Below are positions 14,673-23,728 of a DNA stretch of 64,000 nucleotides, piece by piece (within the stretch, counting starts at the first letter, position 1; each line of letters starts with the position of its first letter). The DNA is from JBMNGO01 sp050949885 (GTDB taxonomy: Bacteria > Bacillota > Syntrophomonadia > Syntrophomonadales > Syntrophomonadaceae). Where the stretch lies: the NCBI GenBank assembly GCA_050949885.1, contig JBMNGO010000001.1, positions 124,001 to 188,000 on the forward strand, given 5' to 3'. The translations under genes and the position numbers were made by a program. Below the pieces are notes generated by a model. It had not been told where the DNA came from. It did no database searches and saw only the letters and a list, made by a program, of their open reading frames with translations.

Positions 14673-15140
14673 TTATTTTTCTATTTCTTTTATTAGGTTG
14701 ATCATTTCAATGGCTGTCAGAGCCGCATCGGCACCTTTATTGCCTGCCTTGGTGCCTGCCCTTTCAACGGCCTGCTCAATGGTGTCGGAGGTTATGACTC
14801 CATAAATAACTGGAACACCTGTATTTAAACTAACCTGGGCAATCCCTTTGGTTACTTCTGCAGCCACATACTCAAAATGGGGCGTAGCTCCACGAATTAC
14901 GGCTCCCAGACAAATAACCGCGTCGTAACCTTTGGCGATCATTTTCTGCGCCCCTAGGGGCATTTCAAACGCGCCTGGCACCCAGGCAATTTCGATATTG
15001 TCGCATTCCACTTCATGCCTGGTCAATACATCAAGGCATCCAGATAGCAGCTTGCTGGTAATAAACTCATTAAACCTTGATACTACAATACCGATTTTTT
15101 GATCTTTGCCTAATAGTTTACCCTCATATACCTTGGCCAT
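14673..15140 (-). CDS. ribH: 6,7-dimethyl-8-ribityllumazine synthase
   Basis: Condenses 5-amino-6-ribitylaminouracil with 3,4-dihydroxy-2-butanone 4-phosphate, the penultimate step of riboflavin synthesis; forms 60-mer capsids or pentamers. 155 residues, the usual length. Motifs VVSRFNEFIT, WVPGAFEMPLGAQKM, ICLGAVIRGATPHFEYV (with the catalytic His of the family), GVITSDTIEQAVERAGTKAGNKG. Last gene of the ribD-ribE-ribBA-ribH operon, ending just before the terminator. Confidence 0.97.
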   Translation of the reverse strand: MAKVYEGKLLGKDQKIGIVVSRFNEFITSKLLSGCLDVLTRHEVECDNIEIAWVPGAFEMPLGAQKMIAKGYDAVICLGAVIRGATPHFEYVAAEVTKGIAQVSLNTGVPVIYGVITSDTIEQAVERAGTKAGNKGADAALTAIEMINLIKEIEK

Positions 15141-15167
15141 TACACAAACACCTCACTCAATTATTTT

Positions 15168-16364
15168 CTAAAAGTTGGCTAACAAATGCCCCATTTTTTC
15201 CTTTTTGGTTTGCAGATAATACCGATTTTCATCATGGTAGGCCATTTCAATAGGTACCCTTTCAACAATTTCTAAACCATAACCTTCAAGTCCCTTAATC
15301 TTCTTGGGGTTGTTAGTCATCAGTCTCATTTTGCGCACTCCTAGATCAACCAGAATCTGGGCACCTATTCCATAATCCCTTAAATCGGCCGGAAAACCAA
15401 GCTCAAGATTGGCTTCAACCGTATCTCGCCCCTTATCTTGCAGCTTATAAGCCTTGATTTTGTTGATCAATCCAATACCCCGGCCTTCCTGGCGCATATA
15501 GAGGAGTACTCCTTTTCCTGCCTTCTCAATCATTTGCAGGGCTGCACCAAGTTGTTCTCCGCAATCACAGCGCTTGGAGCCGAATACATCTCCGGTCAGG
15601 CATTCGGAATGAACCCGGACCAATACAGGTTCATTTTCCTGCCATTCCCCTTTCACTAGAGCCAGATGTCCTTTTCCATCAAGAACTGACTCATATCCTA
15701 TTGCCGTAAAATCACCATACATTGTAGGTAATTGGGCATCATCAACCCGTACTATTAGTTTTTCCGTACGGCGGCGGTATTCTATCAAATCGGCAATGGT
15801 GACTATTTTCAAGTCATGCTGTTGGGCAAACTCCATCAATTGAGGAACTCGGGCCATGGTCCCATCATCATTCATTATTTCACAAATGACTGCGGCGGGA
15901 TAGAGTCCGGCCAACCGGGCCAGATCAATAGATCCCTCAGTATGTCCTGTTCTCCTTAAAACACCGCCCTCTTTGTACCGGAGCGGAAAAATATGTCCCG
16001 GCCTGCGGAAATCTTCAGACCGGCTTTCCGGAGAAATCAAAGCTTCCACCGTATGTGCCCTTTCATAGGCAGAGATGCCGGTAGTGGAACTTCTATGGTC
16101 CACTGATACAGTAAAGGCAGTTTCATGGTTATCGGTATTGTCCAATACCATAGGCTTGATTTCCAATTCGTCCAATCTCTCTCCCAGCATAGGAACACAT
16201 ATCAAACCCCGGGCATGGGTGGCCATAAAGTTGATTATTTCTGGAGTGGCCTTTTCTGCAGCCACCAATACGTCTCCTTCGTTTTCCCTGTCTTCATCAT
16301 CTACCAGGATTACCATTTTCCCTTCTTTAATATCCTGGATAGCTTCTTCGATAGAATTAAACAT
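15168..16364 (-). CDS. ribBA: Bifunctional DHBP synthase / GTP cyclohydrolase II
   Basis: 398 residues. The N-terminal half (about 1-200) is 3,4-dihydroxy-2-butanone-4-phosphate synthase with DDEDRENEGD and HARGLICVP and the RTGHTEGSIDLARLAG block. The C-terminal half is GTP cyclohydrolase II with RVHSECLTGDVFGSKRCDCG (three zinc cysteines) and RQEGRGIGL. It makes both precursors of the ring system. ATG with GGAGG 9 nt upstream. Central gene of the riboflavin operon. Confidence 0.97.
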   Translation of the reverse strand: MFNSIEEAIQDIKEGKMVILVDDEDRENEGDVLVAAEKATPEIINFMATHARGLICVPMLGERLDELEIKPMVLDNTDNHETAFTVSVDHRSSTTGISAYERAHTVEALISPESRSEDFRRPGHIFPLRYKEGGVLRRTGHTEGSIDLARLAGLYPAAVICEIMNDDGTMARVPQLMEFAQQHDLKIVTIADLIEYRRRTEKLIVRVDDAQLPTMYGDFTAIGYESVLDGKGHLALVKGEWQENEPVLVRVHSECLTGDVFGSKRCDCGEQLGAALQMIEKAGKGVLLYMRQEGRGIGLINKIKAYKLQDKGRDTVEANLELGFPADLRDYGIGAQILVDLGVRKMRLMTNNPKKIKGLEGYGLEIVERVPIEMAYHDENRYYLQTKKEKMGHLLANF

Positions 16365-16381
16365 CGGAAATACCTCCTTGA

Positions 16382-17032
16382 TTAAACAAATCCGTTTTCT
16401 GCTAAAAAATTGAAACTTAATGAATTGCTATTTTTCTCCTTAAATCCGGGCAGAATGAGTTTTTCCACATATCTGCCGATAATATCACTTTCCAGGTTAA
16501 CCCTATCACCGGCATTCTTGTTTCCAAGAATGGTTAAATGAGCGGTATGAGGTATTAAGGATACAGTAAAGGCATCTTTAAATACATCAACCACCGTTAA
16601 ACTGACTCCGTCTACCGCAATGGATCCTTTGGGAACCGTGTAGCGGAGAATTTCAGGTGGAGCCTGTATTCGGAAGATTATGGCAATATCCAATTTCTCC
16701 TTTTGCATAATTATTCCCACGGCATCAACATGCCCCTGGACGATATGCCCCCCCAATCTGTCCGACAGTCGCAAAGCCCTTTCCAGATTAACCGGGCTTC
16801 CTGTTTTCAGATATCTCAGAGTTGTTTTGGAAAGGGTTTCCGGCATAACATCTGCAATAAAGAAGTCGTTGGCAATTTCTACAGCCGTCAGACATACTCC
16901 ATTAACGGCTACGCTGTCTCCTATAACCAGGTCAGATAAAACCTTTTGAGCCTTAATATTTATCTGGATAGACTTGCTGCCCGGTTTTATGTGGTTAATT
17001 GTACCGATTTCTTCTATTATTCCAGTAAACAC
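16382..17032 (-). CDS. ribE: Riboflavin synthase (alpha chain)
   Basis: Dismutates two lumazine molecules to riboflavin. Starts M-FTGIIEEIG from a GTG at 17032, overlap-free with ribD; a GTG 12 nt further up would overlap ribD but gives a non-family N-terminus. Two lumazine-binding repeats are clear: GDSVAVNGVCLTAVEI and GSIAVDGVSLTVVDV, with VNLERALRLSDRLGGHIVQGHVD and VNLESDIIGRYVEK. Length about 216 residues, normal for the family. Confidence 0.95.
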   Translation of the reverse strand: MFTGIIEEIGTINHIKPGSKSIQINIKAQKVLSDLVIGDSVAVNGVCLTAVEIANDFFIADVMPETLSKTTLRYLKTGSPVNLERALRLSDRLGGHIVQGHVDAVGIIMQKEKLDIAIIFRIQAPPEILRYTVPKGSIAVDGVSLTVVDVFKDAFTVSLIPHTAHLTILGNKNAGDRVNLESDIIGRYVEKLILPGFKEKNSNSLSFNFLAENGFV

Positions 17033-17037
17033 ATTTC

Positions 17038-18144
17038 TCACCACCCGGTATAAGCAGTAATTAAAATATCTTTATCCATTCTCTCTATTTCTGCATCTTG
17101 CAGATTCATAGCATCTTTCATCAAGGCCAGGCCGTTACCGGCCACAGGTGTTACAGCGTTCCTGCCCCCGATAATCTTGGGAGCAATAAACCAGTATACC
17201 TTGTCTACCAGTTTGTGTTCAAAAAGATACGCATTTAATTCCGCACCACCTTCGACCAATACACTGCATATCTCCCTTTGCCCTAATTCATCAAGTACTT
17301 GGTCAATGGGTACTTGGCTGGGAGAGCCGCCCACCTCAATTACTTCCATGCCCATTGCTTTAAGGCGTCGGGCTTTGTCAGCTTTTTCTATCCTGGCAGT
17401 AAATACCAGGGTCCTTTGATTAATACTGCTGCGGGCAATTTGCCCTTCTTCGGGAAGATCCAAATTGCCGTCTATTATTACCCTTACCGGATCTCTGGTT
17501 TCTTTCATGTCCAACCGGGTATTTAACAAAGGGTCATCAGCTAAAACTGTACCTATTCCTACCATAATGGCGTCATAATTATTTCTTAGTTGATGCACAA
17601 ATTGGCGGGCCTTCTCACCAGTTATCCAACGGGAATCACCCGTATACGTAGCAATTTTTCCGTCTAATGTCATAGCTGTTTTAACCGTCACGAATGGCTT
17701 ACCCGTCGTTATATACTTAAAAAAAACTTCATTCAGTTTTCGTGCTTCATTCTCCAGTATGCCCACTTCACAATTAATTCCTGCATTCTTTAAAAAAGCC
17801 ATGCCTTTACCTGCTACTTTGGGATTAGGATCCAAAACGGCAGCAACTACTTTCTTTATTCCTGAATCAACGATGGCTTTAACGCAGGGAGGCGTTCGTC
17901 CAAAATGGCTGCAGGGTTCCAGGGTTACATACAATGTAGAACCACGAGCCGCCTCTCCCGCTTGCCGCAATGCGTATATTTCTGCATGGGGCATACCTGC
18001 CCGGGAATGATAACCTTCTCCGACGATTTTTGAGTCTTTGACAATTACTGCGCCTACCATAGGGTTAGGGCTGGTCCTTCCGGTTCCTAAAACCGCCAGT
18101 TCCAGAGCCCTTTTCATATAGGCCGCATTATCTGAATATTCCAT
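17038..18144 (-). CDS. ribD: Bifunctional deaminase / 5-amino-6-(5-phosphoribosylamino)uracil reductase
   Basis: 368 residues. The N-terminal zinc deaminase domain shows HAEIYAL and PCSHFGRTPPC (zinc ligands His, Cys, Cys). The C-terminal reductase domain contains KTAMTLDGKIA, DSRWITGE, DDPLLNTR and LVEGGAELNAYLF. It catalyses the second and third steps from GTP toward riboflavin. First gene of the operon, about 100 nt after the FMN riboswitch, so its expression should fall when FMN is plentiful. Confidence 0.97.
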   Translation of the reverse strand: MEYSDNAAYMKRALELAVLGTGRTSPNPMVGAVIVKDSKIVGEGYHSRAGMPHAEIYALRQAGEAARGSTLYVTLEPCSHFGRTPPCVKAIVDSGIKKVVAAVLDPNPKVAGKGMAFLKNAGINCEVGILENEARKLNEVFFKYITTGKPFVTVKTAMTLDGKIATYTGDSRWITGEKARQFVHQLRNNYDAIMVGIGTVLADDPLLNTRLDMKETRDPVRVIIDGNLDLPEEGQIARSSINQRTLVFTARIEKADKARRLKAMGMEVIEVGGSPSQVPIDQVLDELGQREICSVLVEGGAELNAYLFEHKLVDKVYWFIAPKIIGGRNAVTPVAGNGLALMKDAMNLQDAEIERMDKDILITAYTGW

Positions 18145-18242
18145 AGGTTGGTTCCTTTCACAATAACCATTATTAAGACATTTTGGGGGTCCGAAAAAGG
18201 AGCATGGCTCAAGGTATGCAAAAAGACATGCATTAAGAGCTT

Positions 18243-18350
18243 TCTTCTCCCATCCAGACTATCACTGTCGGCTTCGGAATTTCACCGAATCCTGCCTTCC
18301 GGCTCGCGGGCTTTACCGCCGATAGGGAATTTCACCCATCCCCGAAGAAA
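18243..18350 (-). promoter_or_regulatory. FMN riboswitch (RFN element)
   Basis: On the minus strand the RFN landmarks appear in order: GGGATGGGTGAAATTCCC, CGGCGGTAAAGCCCGCGAGCC, AGGATTCGGTGAAATTCCG, AGCCGACAGT and TAGTCTGGATGGGAGAAG. These are the conserved junction sequences of FMN aptamers. It lies between the operon promoter and ribD. Whether it terminates or hides the ribosome site is not clear; short stems and a CTTTTT run near 18195-18240 are candidates for the switching part. Confidence 0.96.
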
Positions 18351-18371
18351 GAGTATTAGAATTTTAAACTA

Positions 18372-18400
18372 ATATTAGCACTACTGGCAATCCCGGTCAA
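18372..18400 (-). promoter_or_regulatory. Sigma-A promoter of the riboflavin operon
   Basis: On the minus strand TTGACC (18395-18400), 17-bp spacer, TAATAT (18372-18377). Transcription would start about 10 nt before the riboswitch. The -35 box abuts the rpe stop codon. Confidence 0.85.
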
Positions 18401-18403
18401 GAA

Positions 18404-19051
18404 TTACAGACTTTTGAGGCTCTGTACTGCCTGGTTAATATCACTTGATTGAAATATGTAAGAGCCCGCTACTAATACATTGCATCCTGCCTGGACTACC
18501 AGTCTTCCAGTTTCAGGATTGATTCCGCCGTCAACTTGCAGATAAATACCACCGTTCCTAGTTTCAGCCATCTTTTTGAGCCGGCCGATTTTATTTACAA
18601 CTCCAGGAATAAATACCTGGCCGCCAAATCCGGGGTTAACGCTCATGACCAGAATCAAGTCCAAATCATCAAAAATTTCCTCTACCAGTGTTACAGGGGT
18701 TGCCGGGTTTAGAGCCACTCCCGCCTTTACCCCGCTGCTTTTGATCATATGCACTACCCGGTGCAGGTGGATACAAGCTTCACTGTGAACAGTAATCAAA
18801 TCAGCACCTGCTTTAATGAAATCAGGAATAAGGTTCTCCGGATTATTTATCATCAAATGAACATCAAGAAACATATCGGTATCTTTTCTAATATCAGCCA
18901 CCACCGGTGGGCCAATGGTTAGATTAGGAACAAAATGACCATCCATAACATCAATATGCAACCAGTCGGCCCCGGCCTGGGCAACCCTGGCTATTTCATC
19001 GGATAACCGGGTAAACTTGGCTGATAGTAAAGACGGAGCAACAATAATCAC
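18404..19051 (-). CDS. rpe: Ribulose-phosphate 3-epimerase
   Basis: Interconverts ribulose-5-P and xylulose-5-P in the pentose phosphate pathway. 215-residue TIM barrel with APSLLSAKFTRL, HIDVMDGHFVPNLTIGP (metal His and Asp), DVHLMI, TVHSEA, VMSVNPGFGGQ and VDGGINPET. The GTG start overlaps the rsgA stop as GTGA, so the two are translationally coupled. The last gene of the rlmN-stp-prkC-rsgA-rpe run, an order common in Firmicutes. Confidence 0.96.
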   Translation of the reverse strand: MIIVAPSLLSAKFTRLSDEIARVAQAGADWLHIDVMDGHFVPNLTIGPPVVADIRKDTDMFLDVHLMINNPENLIPDFIKAGADLITVHSEACIHLHRVVHMIKSSGVKAGVALNPATPVTLVEEIFDDLDLILVMSVNPGFGGQVFIPGVVNKIGRLKKMAETRNGGIYLQVDGGINPETGRLVVQAGCNVLVAGSYIFQSSDINQAVQSLKSL

Positions 19052-19932
19052 CTATAACACCTCTCATTTTCTATTACTTCCTGCAGCATGGATAAGTAAT
19101 TCTCATACCTGGACTCTGCTATTAATCCGCTACTTTGCGCTTTCTGGACCCCGCAGCTTTCCTCTTTAAAATGGATACAATCCCGGAATCGGCACTCACT
19201 TATAAAGGGGAGAAAATCCGGGAAAAAATGAGCAAGTTTTTGACGTTCAATTTGGGGCATGCTGACTACACTGAAACCCGGAGTATCTGCCAAAAAGCCC
19301 CCGGTACTTAACGGAAATAGTTCCACATGTCTGGTGGTATGCCGGCCGCGCCCTATTTTGTTACTTACTTCCTGGGTTTTCATATTGACACCTTCCAGCA
19401 AGGCATTAAGAAGGCTTGACTTACCTGCTCCGGAGGGACCGGCAAAAACGGCAATATTATCTTTAATGATAGTCCTTACTTCTTCCAGCCCCTGTTTTTT
19501 GACTGCTGAGGTGTGTATTAAATCAAATCCCGCCCGAAGATAATACTCCTGAATAAATAAGACCTTATTTTCCGGTATAAGGTCGCATTTATTCAGAAGT
19601 ATAACAGGTTTCAACTGGTGATAAAAAGCTAAAAACAGCAAACGATCCAGCAAATATAAGCTGGGGGCAGGTTTATCATAGGACATGACAATCAGCACCA
19701 GGCTGACATTAGCTATCCGCGGCCGAATCAATTCGTTGTCCCGCGGCAGTACTTTTTCCAGAATGCCTGTATCATCTGATAGTTTGGTAAAATAAACCCT
19801 ATCGCCGCTCAAAACCTGGGTTTTCACTTTTCCCCTGAGCCGACAGGCAATTATTTTGTCTTCTTCGTCCTGAATATAGTAAAATCCGCCGTAATTTTTT
19901 AAAACCAGGCCTTCATTACCAGTATCTCTCAT
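19048..19932 (-). CDS. rsgA: Ribosome small-subunit-dependent GTPase A
   Basis: Late 30S assembly GTPase. 294 residues with an N-terminal OB fold, then the circularly permuted GTPase order: G4 NKCD (114-117), G1 GPSGAGKS (165-172), G3 DTPG (216-219), followed by a zinc finger C247/C252/H254/C260. ATG with GGAGATTC upstream. Lies between prkC and rpe, as in Bacillus, where it is a target of the PASTA kinase. Confidence 0.96.
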   Translation of the reverse strand: MRDTGNEGLVLKNYGGFYYIQDEEDKIIACRLRGKVKTQVLSGDRVYFTKLSDDTGILEKVLPRDNELIRPRIANVSLVLIVMSYDKPAPSLYLLDRLLFLAFYHQLKPVILLNKCDLIPENKVLFIQEYYLRAGFDLIHTSAVKKQGLEEVRTIIKDNIAVFAGPSGAGKSSLLNALLEGVNMKTQEVSNKIGRGRHTTRHVELFPLSTGGFLADTPGFSVVSMPQIERQKLAHFFPDFLPFISECRFRDCIHFKEESCGVQKAQSSGLIAESRYENYLSMLQEVIENERCYR

Positions 19933-20003
19933 GAATCTCCTTCCTAAGCAGACCAGGACTTCCCTGCAGGTTTAGGGCTCATTTTTCATAACTGGGAGAC
20001 TCC

Positions 20004-21845
20004 CTAATCCAAATGATATTCCTTGTATTTTTCTCCATTCAGCCATACTTCTACATTTCCTTCTCCACGATAGGTTATACCCAGGTTAACCGTATCTGCG
20101 CCCCCATGCAACTGACTGTAGACATTTCTCCGGCCATCAGCATCAGTCAATACAACTGCTACCTGGTAATAATCCCTATCATCAGGAAGGGTCACTTCTA
20201 TAGCCTTGGTCTTGGCCTTGGGGCCAGGACCTTTGCTAACGGTGAGAACTACTCCTGCCTGTTCATCAATTAATACTCCCGCACTAATACTCTGGTCTAT
20301 GACCTTATCCGCAAAAAATTTATTGCTTTCTTCCCTTTTGATTTCCTGCAGGATCAAGTTATTATCCTCTATAGATTTCTTGGCTTGTTCCAGAGAAAGC
20401 CCTACCAGATTAGGCATAGGAATCCTTTTGGGGGGCTTGCCTTTACTGATCATAAGATTAACACTGGTACCCTTTTTGACTTGTTTACCAAATGGAGGAT
20501 CTTGGGAAATAACAGTATTGACCGCATATCTTTCATCATACATTTCCCCCACCTTGTCCACATGTAATCCAGCATTACGAATATAAATCTCGGCATCAGA
20601 GAGTGGCAGTCCCACTACACTAGGCACTCTCTGTAATTCGGCTCCTTTACTCAAAATAACCTTTATGACCCGCCCTTCTTTTACTTTCTGACCATCGGCA
20701 GGTTCCTGAGAAATAATGGTATCTTTTTCAAACTCGTCACTGGCCTGGGAACCGATTATTTCCATTTCCAGCCCTAGTTGCCGCAATTGTTTGTCTGCAA
20801 CGTCTACAGCTTTACCTTTTACATCTGGAACTACAACTTCTTTGCCGAAAAGATTGCTATTAGTGAGAAACCCTGACAATAGCCCTAATACAGCTATCGC
20901 AATAAAGGCAATTCCTTTGGAACGCAGTTTCCTCTTTTTTCTTCTTTTCATCTCATCCTTCTCCTCTTCCTCAGGACCTGGAGAAACGGTCAGATTCCTA
21001 TCATTTACTCCATTACTGGAAAATCTGGCCATAGCGTTAGCATGATAAAGGGCATTGCGCATTTCTTCAGCAGATGCAAACCGATGTTCTGGCATTTTCT
21101 CCATTGCCTGCAGGATTATACTCTCCACTGCAGGAGGTATCTTCTCGTTGATTTTTCTGGGAGATGGCGGTTCATCATGAATGTGCTTTAAAGCGAGGGT
21201 AATAGGGCTTTCAGCATCAAAAGGCACCTTGCCGGTAAGCATTTCATATAGTATACATCCAACTGAATAAATATCGGTGGTTTGTCCAATAGGTTTGCCT
21301 TTGGCTTGCTCCGGAGAAATGTAGTGAACCGAACCAAATACGTTACCCCCATAGGTAATGGTCTTCATACTAACTGCTTGTGCTATTCCAAAATCGGCTA
21401 CTTTAACTATCCCACTGTTAGTTATTAATATATTATGTGGTTTAATATCACGGTGAATAATACCTTTTTCATGAGCATGCTGAATTCCGTCACAAATCAT
21501 AATAGCTATGTCAACCGCTTTTTGGACAGAAAAAGGAGCCTCCCTGGTAATAACATCCTTGAGGCTTTCTCCTTCAACTAGTTCCATCACAATATAGTAA
21601 ACATTCCCTTGCTGTCCAACATCATAAATATTTACGATGTTGGGATGAGATAGTTTCGCAACAGCAAGGGCTTCGGTTTTAAATCTTTCCACAAAACCTT
21701 TATCTTTAGAAAACTCTTCTTTTAATATTTTGACTGCTACAATGCGGTCAAGTATTCTGCAGCGAGCCTTATATACTACTGACATGCCGCCTTCGCCTAT
21801 TTTACTCAGCAGTTCATAACGCCCGCCTAAGATAGTACCTATCAC
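20004..21845 (-). CDS. prkC: PASTA-domain serine/threonine protein kinase
   Basis: 613 residues. Cytosolic Hanks-type kinase: GEGGMSVVY loop, Lys39 in VAVKI, HRDIKPHN (Asp133), DFG (151-153). A highly basic stretch (about 300-310) precedes one membrane helix (311-327). Outside are three PASTA repeats (about 338-402, 407-472, 478-541) and a C-terminal beta-rich domain. PASTA repeats sense muropeptides or lipid II; in Bacillus the protein triggers spore germination and tunes wall synthesis. GTG start with GGGAGG about 8 nt upstream. Paired with its phosphatase stp just upstream. Confidence 0.96.
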   Translation of the reverse strand: MIGTILGGRYELLSKIGEGGMSVVYKARCRILDRIVAVKILKEEFSKDKGFVERFKTEALAVAKLSHPNIVNIYDVGQQGNVYYIVMELVEGESLKDVITREAPFSVQKAVDIAIMICDGIQHAHEKGIIHRDIKPHNILITNSGIVKVADFGIAQAVSMKTITYGGNVFGSVHYISPEQAKGKPIGQTTDIYSVGCILYEMLTGKVPFDAESPITLALKHIHDEPPSPRKINEKIPPAVESIILQAMEKMPEHRFASAEEMRNALYHANAMARFSSNGVNDRNLTVSPGPEEEEKDEMKRRKKRKLRSKGIAFIAIAVLGLLSGFLTNSNLFGKEVVVPDVKGKAVDVADKQLRQLGLEMEIIGSQASDEFEKDTIISQEPADGQKVKEGRVIKVILSKGAELQRVPSVVGLPLSDAEIYIRNAGLHVDKVGEMYDERYAVNTVISQDPPFGKQVKKGTSVNLMISKGKPPKRIPMPNLVGLSLEQAKKSIEDNNLILQEIKREESNKFFADKVIDQSISAGVLIDEQAGVVLTVSKGPGPKAKTKAIEVTLPDDRDYYQVAVVLTDADGRRNVYSQLHGGADTVNLGITYRGEGNVEVWLNGEKYKEYHLD

Positions 21846-21860
21846 AATATTACCTCCCAG

Positions 21861-22571
21861 TTAAATGCGTACAAGTATAACTGTAATATTGTCATGTCCT
21901 CCTCTGACTAAAGCCTGATCCAAAAGCCCCTTGGCCATTCCGTTTAAATCGTCTTTATACTTTTGGATAATTTCCAAAATCTCCTCTCTATCCAGCATAT
22001 CGGTCAGGCCATCACTGCAGATCAGAATGATATCGCCATGGTTTATATCAGTTTCTATATTATCAATCTCTACTTCTTCATCTACTCCTAAGGCACGGGT
22101 AAGAATGTGGTCATATGTGCTGCTGTAGGTTTCATTGGCACCCAGGAGACCTACTTTCATCATTTGTTCTGCTAAGGTATGATCCTTGGTCAATTTGTTA
22201 ATCAAACCATCCCTAATCAGGAACAGACAACTATCACCTATATGACTGATTATCAGACGGTTATCCTTGATTACCGCTGCTGTAATGGTTGTACCCATAT
22301 TATGCCAATCGGGGTTTTCCCGCCCCTTTTGCCATATTAACCTATTGGCCACCTTAATGGCCAGGTTTAGAGCTAGGACTACATCATCGCTAGATGTATC
22401 AGCAAGATTTCGTTCAATTACCTCCACAGCTAACCGGGAAGCAACCTCTCCCCCTTTATGTCCGCCCATGCCATCACAGACCGCAAACAGGCCTTTATCT
22501 TTTCTTATTAAATAATGATCTTCATTCTTTTTCCGAATTAAACCAATGTTAGAAATTCCCACAACATCCAT
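21861..22571 (-). CDS. stp: PP2C-family protein phosphatase
   Basis: 236 residues, soluble. Metal-binding PP2C motifs: KNEDHYLI, FAVCDGMGGHKGGEVAS, HIGDSCLFLIRDG, LTKDHT, ILICSDGLTD and GGHDNITVILVRI. It reverses phosphorylation by the neighbouring PASTA kinase. This is the usual Firmicutes prpC-prkC pair, with 15 bp between the genes. Confidence 0.95.
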   Translation of the reverse strand: MDVVGISNIGLIRKKNEDHYLIRKDKGLFAVCDGMGGHKGGEVASRLAVEVIERNLADTSSDDVVLALNLAIKVANRLIWQKGRENPDWHNMGTTITAAVIKDNRLIISHIGDSCLFLIRDGLINKLTKDHTLAEQMMKVGLLGANETYSSTYDHILTRALGVDEEVEIDNIETDINHGDIILICSDGLTDMLDREEILEIIQKYKDDLNGMAKGLLDQALVRGGHDNITVILVRI

Positions 22572-22624
22572 AAACCCACCCCTTGGCTATCAGGGTATTT
22601 TAAAACTAAATTCTCCCGGGCCAA

Positions 22625-23722
22625 TTATTGTCTTCCTCTGATCCCCTTGCTCTCCAATCGTAGTTGTCCACAGGCAGCCTCAATGTCAGCCCCCTTTTCT
22701 TGTCGGAAAGTCACATTGATTCCTGCTTCACTTAGTTGGTCAAAAAATTGCAAAGCGGTTTGATTTGAAGGCTTTTTATAACCCAAACCTTCTACCTCAT
22801 TATAAGGGATTAAATTTACATTGCACAACAAAGGTTTTACCAGTTTAACAAGGTTCTGTGCATCTTCTGCGCTGGTATTAATGCCATCCAAAAGAACATA
22901 TTCAAAGGTTACCCTCCGGTTAGTCAGAGAAATATAATAGCTAACCGCCTCCATCAGGTCTTCCAAGGGATATTTCCTATTTAATGGAATGATTTGGCTG
23001 CGCAGGTGGTTGTTGCTGGCATGAAGAGAAATAGCTAAGGTAACCTGCAGCGGTTCCCTGGCTAATCGTTTGATCCCCGGTATTTCACCGCAAGTAGATA
23101 TAGTAATGTGGCGCTGTCCCAAATTGATTCCCCGGGGATTATTTAGAACTCTTATTGACTCAATTGTCTCATTATAGTTAAGCAGTGGCTCACCCATTCC
23201 CATGTATACAACATTAGTAATCAATTGTTGATCAGAACTAATTTTTCTCAGCTTTTTCTTTAGCTCCCGCACCGAACCCAAATACTGTCCTACGATTTCA
23301 AAGGCCCGAAGATTTCTTTGAAAGCCCGAGGCTCCGGTAGCACAAAAGCTACAACCAACGGGACATCCTACTTGAGTTGAGATACACAAAGTGTAACTTG
23401 TATTCTTATCATTGTTGTTATGGGGAATAATTACAGTTTCAATTCTCTTTTTATCTTCCAGCTCCAGTAAGAATTTCCTGGTTCCATCAGAAGATACTCT
23501 TTGTTTTAGCACTCTGGGTATTGATATCTTGGCTATTTCATCCAATTCATAACGAAATCTTTTCGGGATGTCGCTCATCTCATAAAATGAACTGACCCCT
23601 TTATGATAGATCCACTTAAATACTTGTCTGCCTCTATAACGGGGCTGTCCTACTGATTGCATAAAATCTTCCAGTTCATCAATATCCAGGCTTAATAATT
23701 CCGTTTTCCTGTCGTCCTCCAT
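22625..23722 (-). CDS. rlmN: 23S rRNA/tRNA adenine C2-methyltransferase
   Basis: Radical SAM enzyme that methylates A2503 of 23S rRNA (and A37 of some tRNAs). 365 residues. Cluster motif CPVGCSFC (C120, C124, C127), GMGEPLLNY, STCGEIPGI, ISLHASNN, and near the C-terminus ADIEAACGQL with the catalytic Cys. Only 6 bp separate it from rsmB upstream. Confidence 0.97.
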   Translation of the reverse strand: MEDDRKTELLSLDIDELEDFMQSVGQPRYRGRQVFKWIYHKGVSSFYEMSDIPKRFRYELDEIAKISIPRVLKQRVSSDGTRKFLLELEDKKRIETVIIPHNNNDKNTSYTLCISTQVGCPVGCSFCATGASGFQRNLRAFEIVGQYLGSVRELKKKLRKISSDQQLITNVVYMGMGEPLLNYNETIESIRVLNNPRGINLGQRHITISTCGEIPGIKRLAREPLQVTLAISLHASNNHLRSQIIPLNRKYPLEDLMEAVSYYISLTNRRVTFEYVLLDGINTSAEDAQNLVKLVKPLLCNVNLIPYNEVEGLGYKKPSNQTALQFFDQLSEAGINVTFRQEKGADIEAACGQLRLESKGIRGRQ

Positions 23723-23728
23723 TTAGGC